A stretch of 64,000 nucleotides of DNA from Hsuehochloa calcarea (lineage: Eukaryota; Streptophyta; Magnoliopsida; Poales; Poaceae): positions 43,985,662-44,049,661 of the forward strand of contig CM070604.1 in the NCBI GenBank assembly GCA_036346395.1. The letters are read 5' to 3'. The notes under the pieces are model-generated. The model saw only the letters and a program-made list of their open reading frames with translations, was not told the DNA's origin and did no database searches. How positions within the stretch are numbered: position 1 is the first letter of the stretch; each line of letters opens with the position of its first letter. A program made the position numbers and the translations under genes. This document shows, piece by piece, positions 32,667-43,143 of this stretch.

Positions 32667-35600
32667 ATGGACCGAAACTGGATGTACATTGAGAACCGTG
32701 TGAGTGAAGAGTATATTAATGGCGTGTTTGCTTTTAGAAGAGCCGCCGAGCAGGATATGTTAAAGAAGGGGATAAAATTTATGTACTGTCCATGCATTGA
32801 TTGCGGTAATATGAAAATTTTTAACAACCCGGCGCAGATCGAAGCTCACTTAATACGAAGGGGTTTCAAAAAAGGATATACATGTTGGAGCAGTCACAGT
32901 GAAGAGCAGATTATACCAGAAGTCAGTAATGACGACATCGCCGAGGAAGTCAACGATATGCAGGGTATGGAATGTGCTTTTGATGAGGATAGGTCGCATG
33001 ATGACAATCTGGATCAGATGCTACGCGATGCAGAAGAGAACTACGGTGAGAGAGAGTTTTGTAAATTCGAGGGCTTAATGGAGGATTCGGGGAAACCTTT
33101 GTTCCCTGGTTGCAAGCCGGAATACACAAGGTTGTCAACCGTGCTTGAACTGCTGAAATTGAAGGCAAGCAATGGTTGGTCCGACAAGAGTTTTACGGCG
33201 TTGTTAGGTCTCTTAGCTGACATCCTTCCAGAGGGAAACGTGTTGCCCAGTACGACCTACCAAGCTAAGAATGTTATTTGTCCATTGAGAATGGAAGTAG
33301 AAAGAATACATGCATGTCCGAACGATTGTATCCTCTACCGTAAAGAGTATGCAAACATGCATGTATGTCCCGTGTGCAAAGCATCCCGATACAAGTGTAA
33401 GAATACTGTTAAAGCGAAGCAAGGACCTCCTGCTAAGATGTTGTGGTATCTGCCTGTGATCCCACGTTTGAAGCATTTATTTGCGAACCGAAAGGAGGCA
33501 AGATTGATGCGTTGGCACTCGGAGGAGCGTAAGAAAGATGGGAAGCTCAGACACCCTGCTGATTCTGCCCAGTGGAGAAACTTCGATCGGAGCTTTGAAG
33601 AGTTCGGTGCAGAACCGAGGAACATAAGGTTAGGGTTGAGTACGAACGGAATGAATCCTTTCGGTAACATGAGCAGCCGACATAGCACCTGGCCTGTGAA
33701 TCTATGTTTGTACAACTTTCCTCCTTGGCTGTGTATGAAGCGACAATACATTTTGATGTCACTACTTATCCAAGGGCCAAAGCAACCTGGGAACGATATT
33801 GATGTGTACCTAGCACCATTGCTGGAAGATCTTGTGACACTTTGGAACGAAGGGGTACAAGTATGAGATGCGTACAAACGAGAGAACTTCACTTTACACA
33901 CCATGTTATTCTACACCATCATTGATTTTTCTGCCCTTGGTAACCTGTCGGGGTTCAGTACAAAAGGATCCAAAGCCTGTCTGCACTGTTTAGATGGTAC
34001 CGAGAGTGTATGGCTGAACAACTCGTGCAAAACTGTGTATATGCGTCACCGTAGGTTGCTTCCCAGGATTCACCCATACCGCAAGATGAAGAAACAATTC
34101 GACGGAAATAAGGAGGACGGTTCAGCTCCAAGGGCTTTTAGAGGGAAAGAGGTCTATGATATGGTTAAGGATATCGATGTTGTGCTTGGAAAGGGGCGTA
34201 AATTAAGGACCCCTTAGAAAAACATCTGGAAGAAGCGGTCAATTTTTTGGGACTTGCCTTATTGGGAGCACTTAGAAGTTCGGCACTGCATCGACGTCAT
34301 GCACGTGGAGAAGAATGTATGTGATAGCTTGATTGGTCTCTTACTGAACATCAGTGGCAAAACAAAAGACGGTGTTAACGCACGGCGTGACTTGGTTGAT
34401 ATGAACATAAGAACCGAGTTAGCACCGAAAGAGACCGATAAAGGGCGAACGTACCTTCCCCCAGCTTACTACACTTTATCCAAGGCCGAGAGAAATGAAC
34501 TGTGTCAAAGCTTGCATGGTGTGAAAGTTCCGTCCGGTTACTCCGCCAATATTAAGAAACTTGTTTCCATGAAAGATTTGAAATTAATTGGTATGAAGTC
34601 TCATGATTGTCATGTGCTGATGACACAGATGCTTCCTATTGCAATTAGGAGTATCTTGCCAAAAAAGATCCGAGTGGCAATCTTTAGGCTGTGTTATTTC
34701 TTTAACTCAATTGCTCAGAAGGTCATCGATCCCGAATGACTCGACGCTCTGCAGGCCGAGGTGGTGAAGATTCTATGTCATCTTGAGTTGTATTTCCTTC
34801 CGTCATTTTTTGATATCATGGTCCATCTCATTGTTCACCTTGTGAAAGAGATAAAGATATGCGGCCCTGTGTTCCTACGTCATATGTACCCTTTCGAGAG
34901 ATACATGGGAATTCTGAAGTCCTACGTACGGAATCGATCTCGACCGAAGGGCAGTATCATCGAAGGTTATGCAACCGAAGAGGTCATTGAGTTCTGCGTC
35001 GACTACATGTCTCAGGTGGAACCGATAGGTGTGCTTCTATCTCGTCACGAGGGGAGACTGGAGGGTATCGGGACCATCGGGAGGAAAGCAATCACTCCCG
35101 ATCTAGATACATACGCGCATGCCTATTTCACGGTCTTGCAACACATGACCCAATTATCCCCGTACATCGACGAGCATAAAGACATGGTACGCCAACAGAA
35201 TCCAGACCGGTCAGAGGTTTGGATAACGAGAGAGCACAACCGTCGGTTCAACGAATGGTTAAAGATGCGATTCACTTGGAGGTCATCAAGTGATGAAACG
35301 TTGTTATGGTTGGCCAAAGGACCAAAATTTACAATTGTGACATGGCAAGGATACGACATAAATGGGTACACATTTTATACAGCAGCTCAGGATAGGAAGA
35401 GCACAGTCCAGAACAGCGGTGTCCGCATAGATGCATTTCACGAGGGGTTCAATACCGCAGGGGCACGCGGGTTGAACTCGTACTATGGGCTCGTAGAGGT
35501 GATTTGGGAGCTCGACTATGTACTTTTCAAGACCCCCCTGTTTTGATGTCATTGGGTTAAACTTCCGCAGGGCGTGAAGGTCGACAAGTACGGCGTCACT

Positions 35601-35963
35601 ACTGTGGACCTCAAACGTGTCGGATACAAGGATGAACCATTCGTACTCGCTAAGCAAGTTGTTCAAGTTTTTTATGTAACGGACCCAGCAAATAAGAACC
35701 GCCACGTAGTTCTTCATGGGAAAAGAAGGATTGTCGGAGTTGAGAATGTCGTGGATGAGAAAGAGTACAATCAATTTGACGAGTTGCCTCCTTTCGGAGA
35801 CGACATCGGACTGGAGGAAAACCCAGTGAGGAAGCTAGCTATATGCGCGTCGATCATCATGAAGGACTATATTTCAATTAAGCATGTATTCCATTGTAAT
35901 TTGATGTTAATATGTGTTATGGACTTGTCATCTCTAATGTTGATGTTAATGCGGACTTGTTAG
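32667..35963 (+). pseudogene. TNP2 transposase with four in-frame stops
   Basis: CACTA transposase that binds element ends and performs excision and insertion. One frame of about 1,099 codons is open from ATG 32667 to 35963 except for TGA 33864, TAG 34215, TGA 34737 and TGA 35544. Domains: Transpos_assoc at residues 1-80 (FMYCPCIDCGN), Transposase_21 from about residue 145 (CKPEYTRLSTVLELLKLKAS, HACPNDCILY, VCPVCKASRYKCKN, MSSRHSTWPVNLCLYNFPP) to IDVMHVEKNVCDSLIGLL, DUF4218 at about 34440-35010 (FLPSFFDIMVHLIVHLV, MYPFERYMGILKSYVRNRSR) and DUF4216 at about 35340-35540 (NSYYGLVEVIWELDY). No frameshift is seen, so it is a recently silenced copy. Confidence 0.93.
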
Positions 35964-36843
35964 AGTTATCAATTTGTTGAGAATATCATCTTTGAAACCT
36001 TGTTAGAAATGCACGCAAATGGGCAAGTGTGATTTGTCATTTGAGAAAAGTTAAAAGTGCATTGCTTCTGTGGCCTGGTGGTCTGACCGGTGCTAAATCG
36101 GTCAGACTGCCGTGTGTCGGGCGGTCGGACCGGCCACCCTTAGCGGTCTGACCGATTTGGCGGCGGTCAGATCGGCAATTAGTTGTGTTTCAAATGTACG
36201 AAAATGAGGATAAATTAAAACTTTTGGATGCATCTTTGTTGTCATTTGAATTCTCTAGAATTTATCTCCTTGAAATGTGGACTTCAAATTCAATTAAGTT
36301 TATTGACTCGAAGTGTTGCAATTCAAGGTCTTCTAGTCAAACCTTGTGATCATCCTCGAAAAATATATTTCCTAAATTCTTGATCATCTGGGTAATCTCC
36401 CTGAGAAATTTCATAATTTTTAGAAATTATTTGCTATTTCTTAAGGGTTGGTCAAACCTGTTGTCTCCCTGGTCAAACCCCCTATCCAGAAGCTTGTGAA
36501 TTTTATAGCAGGCAATGCACAGCATGAGAAATTTTGGAAAATTCATACACGGTTGATCTTGAAGTCAGGATCACTCAGTAAAAATTTCAGAATTTTTGGA
36601 GCTGTGGAGCTACCTCTGGAAATTCCCAAATCATCACAGCCTTTCAATTGAAAATCTGGAATCAATGTTCCTCAGGCTCGAACCCGAGTCAGACTCCGAC
36701 CCGAGTCTCGCGGTTCAGCTCAACCGCCTAACTGCGTCGTGTGTGAGCCGTCATATGGAGATCCTCCAGTCCAGATCTCGTACCCGTTCGTACCACTCGG
36801 GCCTTCCCGCTCCTGTATCCGAGCCGTCCGATTTGGAGATCAC

Positions 36844-37000
36844 GGCTTGGATTGAGTGGCCGATCGGGCTGGCCGATCGCCCCTTTGACTTAAACTGTCC
36901 AATTTGGATATCAACGGCCCGGATTGAGTGGCCGATCGGACCAGTCGATCGCCCTGTTCACTTGAACTGTCCGATTTGGATATCAACGGCCTGGATTGAT
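36844..37000. repeat. 72-bp tandem repeat
   Basis: GGCTTGGATTGAGTGGCCGA at 36844 recurs at 36916 (GGCCCGG...) and the next copy begins at 36988, a constant 72-bp period with modest divergence. Confidence 0.8.
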
Positions 37001-37135
37001 TACTCACATCACAGACGGCTCCATTAAAGAACCGTCTGTGATGTTTAGGGTTATCACGCATTTATTCTTTAATAGAATCGCTCAGGATAATAATCGCTGC
37101 ATGCTTCTATTAAAGAACCGTCTGTGATGTTAGTC

Positions 37136-37144
37136 TATATAAGT
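37136..37144 (+). promoter_or_regulatory. Possible TATA box of CACTA second gene
   Basis: TATATAAG follows directly on a CACTA subterminal motif copy (AACCGTCTGTGATG), inside the element. Confidence 0.4.
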
Positions 37145-37197
37145 GGTCCAGCGCTTGCCCTAGTTCTTAACACTTGCTCTAGTTCTTCCCTGAATCG

Positions 37198-37411
37198 CCC
37201 AACACCGCCTCCCCCGATCCGGCGTCACCCAACGCCGCCTCCCCCGTTCCGGCGTCACCCAACGCCGCCTCCCCCGATCCTACGCCACCCAACGCCGCCT
37301 CCCCCGTTCCGGCGCCACCCAACCCCACCTCCCCCGTTCCGGCTCCACCCAATGCTGCCTCCCTCGATCCGGCACCACCCAACGCCGCCTCCCCCGATCC
37401 GGCGCCACCCT
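37198..37411 (+). repeat. 30-bp minisatellite, seven units
   Basis: Seven units of about 30 bp starting CCCAACGCCGCCTCC and alternating GATCC or GTTCC in the middle. Because 30 is a multiple of three, one frame (37124-37444) reads as a decapeptide repeat RRHPTPPPPF/I. Whether it is translated is unknown. Confidence 0.9.
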
Positions 37412-37444
37412 ACGGTTCTTCTCTCCTTGCTTTGCTACATGTAG

Positions 37445-38332
37445 TGTACATGCATGTAGTAGGAAAATGGGTCTGAAATCCTTAATCTGCATCGGCATCT
37501 CAGTTTTTGGTATCAAAGTGACATAAGAGTTATTTATCCCTAACATGTCTAGTTTATTGGCATGCAAGTCCGCAAAACATGTACGACATCTGGCTTGATA
37601 ATATTCAAGAATTTCTTGTAAAACTCTAAAATAATATGTCCCTCGTGTCCAGCTTTGAATTACTAAATTTTCAAAGTCTGGCATACGAAGCCAGTAATTT
37701 TCCATGCTCTGACCATGCTCTGATTTGTGATACTTTAGCTCTGTTAGTCATTTACTTCTCTGTTGACTGAAATGCTGTAGTTTTGATTCTGAAATTAATT
37801 GCACTATTAAGCAAATTCAATTCTCTGTTGGCTGATAAAATAACTTGTTATATAAGAGATTAACTTTTGACATTTAGAAGGCCAAGATTTCATCTCGAGC
37901 AGCCCGATATCTGAGAGCATAACTTTTGACATTTAGGAGGCCAATATTTCATCTTGAGCAGCCCGATATCTGAGATCAAATAAACAAATATTTAAATTTG
38001 ACCATTATGATAATTTTCTATGTTTTCGAGTCCTACCTTTTGAGCATATTATATTATTTATTTGACATGAATAAATTACATGTTTATATATATATCATTT
38101 TTGTTATTTATATGATGTTGGAAATATGCTTTAATAACACATAAGATGAGAGGTAAGAATGTGTCGTGCCGTTACATCCCTGTATGTGTGTGTGTTTGTT
38201 TGCAATATTTCCTTCTCCTTTGTATTTTTTTTTGTGCAATTTCATATATTTTATTTACTACGTATCATATATTTAGATTCAATGGGTAACTTCTATTTGA
38301 TTATGTAATCATTGCGTACGGAACTTATATAG
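37445..38332. other. AT-rich stretch before CACTA second gene
   Basis: No coding signal. Near-copies of a sentence AACTTTTGACATTTAGRAGGCC at 37863 and 37921 (spacing about 58 bp) followed by GCAGCCCGATATCTGAGA in each. It could be an intron or 5' leader. Confidence 0.45.
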
Positions 38333-39913
38333 ATGGCAGAGGCACCGTCTTCGCCGCCGTCAGCGACGTCGCCAAATGCGTCTGGATCTCCGATCAAGGT
38401 GGTACGCAGGCGAGAAGGCAGAGGAATCTCCAAATTGCCATCAGGCCGCATGACGATCACAGAGGTCAGTGACGTCGGGATCCCGCTGAGTCCCAAGAAA
38501 GCAGCTGCGAGATTCTGGACCGTCTGTGGGGTACCTGCAAGGGAACGGGTCCCCATCACCACCCCAACCTGGAAGTCTCTGACGGATGTACAGAGAGACC
38601 AGTTGTGGACCGAATTTCAGGAGCAAAGTGCGGCGCACAGAGCTATTCAGCCACAAAACACTCGCCCCCACAGACTCGGCACCGCTGGGTACGCGGGTAA
38701 AGCCACGCAATGGGCGACGGAGGACTTCCGCATCTTCCCAAGGTTCCTTCGAAGTAGACAGGAAGAAGGATGTACTGGGAAATAAGGAGCACCCGGGTCG
38801 CACACGAGGCGTTGGGGTTTACGTACCTTGGAGGGATGGATTCCCACACAACTCCGACACATATAGGAGTAGGAAGAGATCCAAGGACCAGCACGACGCT
38901 CGGTTGGAACATGTGATTATTGAAAAATATCAAGAACAAATGACAAACTTACAGAACCAAGTAAATCAACTCATGCAGGCACAAGCCGCCCCTGTTAATT
39001 TGGGAGCAAGTCCTGCTCGACATCGGAGTAGCGTCGCATCCACACATAATTCTGGACATGACGACGTGCAATTACTGATCGACGACATCGAGGTAATGTA
39101 CATATCTGGAATGCTCCAAAGATAGACCTATAGGACGCCTTAGCTAATTGTGTACCGTTTTGTAGGGGCCGACGCCTTGCAAGCTCCAAGTGAGGATGAT
39201 TGGGTCGATTCTTATTGAGGCTGGGCGGGGTATGTTGTATCCATACCAGGAAGGGGCAGTGCAGCACGGTGCCCAGCTGGCGCAGGGTTACGCCAGGGTG
39301 CAGGTGGACATGGTACATGACAATTTCATGGCCATCCCGCTAGAGATTCCCCCGAACGAAGAAATCAGAACACTAGGGGATGTCACACACACTTTTATCC
39401 AGTGGCCCAAGAAGGACATCGCACTGGACGCTTCAGTGACGCGATATCGATAGGACTGTGCCTCTCCAATAGGACCCTCGATGAGTTCGCCTCAACCAAA
39501 GCTTCGGAAGGCCGCCACATCGCTTCCCGTTGAGAAGACGACGAAGGGACAAGAAAAGCGTGTCACCATATCGGTCCCTGAGGCGTCTCACGGGAAGACG
39601 TCCCTCAGCCGCCTCGTTAAGGAGAAATCGAAATCGAAGAACATTAAGGCACCTCCCAAACCCGTGAAATACTCCCTCGGAAGTCCGTTGGTCTCTGACG
39701 CAGAAATAAAGAGCTCAGGACTAGCTTGTCAAGCTTTGCATGATTGGTACTTGCGCAAGACCCGAGAGGAGGGGGCCATACTGGAATCACCGTCAGATAC
39801 GGGAGGGAGCATTTTCTCCACGAGCCTGGCCACTTCGTCGTGGGCTTCGAAAACTTATTTGACCTATACAACCTAACTACTCTCGACGCCTCACTTCTAT
39901 GATGCTGGACACT
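38333..39913 (+). pseudogene. CACTA second protein (DUF8039 type), frameshifted
   Basis: Companion protein of TNP2 in plant CACTA elements, probably DNA-binding, exact role not established. ATG 38333 opens a Ser/Pro-rich N-terminus (MAEAPSSPPSATSPNASGSP). Conserved GYAGKATQWATEDF is followed by a frame change near 38720-38760, then NKEHPGRTRGVGVYVPWRDG and RSRKRSKDQ with a coiled coil (YQEQMTNLQNQVNQLM). A 73-nt GT-AG intron fits at 39093-39165. The DUF8039 core follows (CKLQVRMIGSILIEAGRG, TFIQWPKKDI), with a stop at about 39451 and a shift near 39820. It probably continues by splicing (donor near 39914) into the protease exons. Confidence 0.8.
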
Positions 39914-39984
39914 GTAAGTGTGTACAATCAATTTCTACACTCACGTGATACCGATAAATATCATAACTCATTGCTTATGTACAG

Positions 39985-40911
39985 ATACATTATGAAATGT
40001 GCCCGTCGAATCAAAGAACCGGTGGGTTTCCTCGACCCACACGTGGTCTCTGAGCAAACAATCAACCAAGACACATCCTACGTCGAGAATTACATAAAAA
40101 TGGGATTGCTTGCTCTGGACGACAAGGACTACATAATGGTGCCCTACAATCAGAAGTAAGTGCTTCAATATTTGCTATACAAATTACATTTCAACATAGG
40201 TTTATGACTATTGCGACATACATGAGTAGGTTCCACTGGATTCTTCTGATTCTTGTGCCAAAGAGGAACATGGTATTGTACCTTGATTCTCCACTCAACA
40301 AAAATCACGACTTCACCCTTATTAAAGGAATACTCGACAGGTATGTTCATTTCCTCCACACATAAGTCTATTGTAGTCTTCCTTCGTTTGAAATGGACAA
40401 GGATAACTTTTTTGAATCATGTAGGGCGTTCATCGGCTATGTTGCCGAGGGAGGTTTATACAAGGGAACGAGCGCCACACTGACTCACAGGATGCGATTT
40501 CCGGTACACGCTACAACACAATAATCATATATCATACTCCGTAACATTGCGTCTCGAACTGACTGTACATATATATGTAATTCTATTTTTGCAGTGCCGC
40601 CAGCAAAAACGAGATCACCTATGCGCATTCTACGTATGCCATCATATGCAGCTATTTATTGCTTCTAGGACACATAATCCCTAGGTTTGTAAATGTTGTA
40701 ATAATTATTTCCTAATTATAAATTTAAATATATATGCTTACTACTTTACTCCTGCTAGCGACAGTGCTTGAACATAGAGTTAAATGCACTCGAGATGGAC
40801 CAGGTCACGCACGTTCGAGGGGAGCTCTGCGTCTTCATCAAGGCAGACATAGTTAACACCACCAGAGAGTTTCACGCCGTCGACACCGATGAACGACCTC
40901 GAAATAATTGA
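39985..40911 (+). pseudogene. C48 (Ulp1-like) protease region of CACTA
   Basis: Cysteine protease domain related to SUMO proteases, carried by many plant CACTA elements. Exons readable as 39985-40155 (SYVENYIKMGLLALDDKDYI), 40230-40340, 40425-40502 and 40595-about 40684, with GT-AG introns. The catalytic triad is present: His at 40234-40236 (FHW), Asp at 40285-40287 (YLDS) and Cys at 40622-40624 (HLCAFYVC; the residue after Cys is usually Gly, here Ala). The last exon ends near TGA 40909. The domain looks intact once spliced, though its upstream gene is frameshifted. The natural substrate is unknown. Confidence 0.8.
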
Positions 40912-41129
40912 TTCAATATTGTAATTCACTTTGACTGGTTGTAATTCAATTTGTAACTCTAGCGACAATATATACTTGAAACATTCTTTTGTAATTGATT
41001 TTGAGTTAAATGATCACTTTGAGTTGTCAACAATTATCTGTGATATGTTTCTGCTTGCTAGTTTTCAGAGGGCATGGCTAGCAATTCCTGAGGCTAGCTG
41101 AAAATACGATAAAAATTAATTAGGTCTAA

Positions 41130-41333
41130 AGACTTATCACAGACGGTTCCAACCACGAACCGTCTGTGATACTACAGAATCACAGACGGTTCGTGGTTGG
41201 AACCGTCTGTGATAAGACTTATCACATACAGTTTATAACCGCATGTTATCACAGACATAAAATTTCAGACGGTTCAAAAACCGTCTGTGATGACTGTTAC
41301 AAACCGTCTGTGATGAGCTTTTCTGTAGTAGTG
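41130..41333. repeat. Right subterminal repeats with 38-bp perfect inverted repeat
   Basis: 41133-41170 and 41179-41216 are exact reverse complements over 38 bp, each itself a CACAGACGGTTC/GAACCGTCTGTG pair. Further AACCGTCTGTGATGA copies run up to the terminus. Confidence 0.93.
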
Positions 41334-41336
41334 AAA

Positions 41337-42558
41337 GGCAACACATTGTATGAGCTATCTTTAGTGCTATCTACAGGTGACATAGAGAATTCATATAAAA
41401 AACAACTGTCTGTACTATTGTACATGCCCTTAAGAAGTTAGACAACTAGCCAGATCCCAATATTAAAACTGTTGGTTTCAGAACCATCAGCTGGCCAATG
41501 CAAAATAGGTCTTTTTAAATTTCCATTTCTAACTACTTACCCACAACACGCATTGAAACTTCGGAGGACATGCATGCATGGAATACGGCGCATACTTGCG
41601 TTTCCACTTTTGCAGTTGTCCACAAGAGATGTAGTATACTCTAGCATCTGTACGTGCTTTCGTCACGGAGTCACGAGTGCTAGCAGTAGTACTGCAGCGT
41701 CGTATTCTTCAAAGGGTGTCAAATTATCAAACAAAATCGCAGCATGAAATAAGGATACCGCCCACTGGAACTACGTACTGAGAAGAGATCGGGTCAACTT
41801 GGGTCCAAGGGACAAGATCTGCATGCAGTTGTTGTTAATCTGTCATTGCAATTGCATTGGGAGCTACGCAGTACAGTTTCAGTTTGGTCGTAAGATCATA
41901 CGACTTGATCAAGGGATTGGTGAAATGCTCGGAAGAGGAACATCATATCCCTAGCTTGTTTTTACATGACCTGCATGGATCAAACATCAAAGCGTTGATT
42001 TCCAATCCAATGGTCTACATACGTACACCAGTACGCAGGGTTGCAATGGATCCGGATCCAATTAGTTCAAAGACATTTCTTGACTTGTTTTTATGTGTAT
42101 ATCATTACTAATAAGTTGCTTCCTTCCCAAGTTACAACCTAGCAACACTTGGGGAGAATCCAATGTGCCTGTGCTAGCTGGAACAAAAACAGTTCATGTA
42201 GGCTGTAGCTTTTAAATACTGTTAGCATGCCACACAAGCATTTCAAGATTTCTCATTTTCAAAATAAAATATCATCTCGGCTGTCGACCTTAGCGATCGA
42301 CTTCATTGATGTCTCTAGATCACTCTCCTCCTCTTTTTTTTTTTTTTTAAAAAAAAAATCAACTATGGACTAATCAATTTCTCCATTGGGAGTTTGTGTT
42401 GTTGAAAAGAAGAGCAACATAACAAAATTTCTGTCGAGAAGTTCGAACCGTTGCATGTTTCGGAGCTGCCCCTGTTTTGGTAAAGATGATTGGGGGTTTT
42501 ATAAGCATGATTTGGAAACAACAAACGAGATAGACAAATGTCTTGGTTAATAAAAGAG
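41337..42558. other. Unassigned spacer
   Basis: No recognisable gene. A T16-A10 homopolymer junction lies at 42333-42358. Confidence 0.45.
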
Positions 42559-43135
42559 CAGCGACGGATCCACGAATTTCAGAGACATGAGGCAAATTTG
42601 TAGTGTAAAAAATACCAAGCCACAATGTGATTTGAAGGGCAATTGGACAAATTTGGCTACTAGCTCGGTGGCTCCTATAGCTGAAGCTCAGTCCACACCT
42701 TGCTGTCCCCTAACTCCACCCGTCACCGGTGCCTCGCCGGCCCCCCTCGCGGACTGCAGTAGCGGCCTCGCCCGTCGACTGTCCCCGCATCACACCGATC
42801 TCCCACCGTCCCGCGCATCACCTCGTTTCACCTCAACCCTCAGCCCTCACCCGTGTCGCCCGTCGTTGCCGGTGGCTTCGACTCGGTGCTTCGGCGGCTT
42901 GGTGTGGGCATGTGGGCGGCGACGGGCGCTACGCGGTGTGGAGTGTCTGGTTGTGGAATGGCCAAAATCGATTGGTAAATTGCCTAATTAGGGTTAGTCA
43001 TCACTTCATTCAATTGGACTGGACAAGGCATCATCTCCTCTTCCAGTCCTTCTCCATGGTTGCGTCTACTCCAAGCGAGCTTCTATGGACCCGGGGCGGC
43101 TGCCCCAGCTTGCCCCTACAGTGGTTCTGCCACTG
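42559..43135. mobile_element. Short hAT-like non-autonomous element (577 bp)
   Basis: Left end CAGCGACGGATCCAC and right end GTGGTTCTGCCACTG form an imperfect inverted repeat. The flanking 8-mers are TAAAAGAG (42551-42558) and CAAAAGAG (43136-43143), 7 of 8 identical. No transposase is present. The interior (42680-43000) is GC-rich, with overlapping frames but no domain I recognise. The ends resemble those of the hAT element at 18949. Confidence 0.82.
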
Positions 43136-43143
43136 CAAAAGAG

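Larger units (their letters stand above)
35964..37197. other. Spacer between the two CACTA genes
   Basis: No recognised gene. Contains GGTCNGACC palindromes (36077-36180), a 72-bp tandem duplication (36844-36987), CACAGACGGCT/AACCGTCTGTGATG hairpin parts (37009-37041) and a further AACCGTCTGTGATG at 37116, then a TATA box at 37137 (TATATAAG). The last part could be a promoter for the downstream gene. Confidence 0.55.
32114..41333 (+). mobile_element. Large CACTA element (9,220 bp)
   Basis: Ends are CACTACTACAAAA and the complement of CACTACTACAGAAAA, flanked by AAA (32111-32113, 41334-41336). CACAGACGGTT inverted pairs fill both subterminal regions. The interior carries TNP2 (32667-35963), a second DUF8039-type gene (38333 on) and a C48 protease region (39985-40911). 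This is the full gene set of plant CACTA elements with a protease. Four in-frame stops disable TNP2. Internal blocks at 36000-37000 and 37198-37411 may be later additions. Confidence 0.95.

Noticed and set aside
33335..33904. 189-residue minus-strand frame opposite TNP2
   Set aside because: Antisense shadow of the conserved transposase. The plus strand carries the domains.
37179..37382. Gly/Ala-rich minus-strand repeat frame over the minisatellite
   Set aside because: Any 30-bp repeat is open in several frames. No supporting signal on this strand.
37198..37411. CRISPR-like array
   Set aside because: Units are contiguous 30-bp tandem repeats without spacers, in plant DNA.
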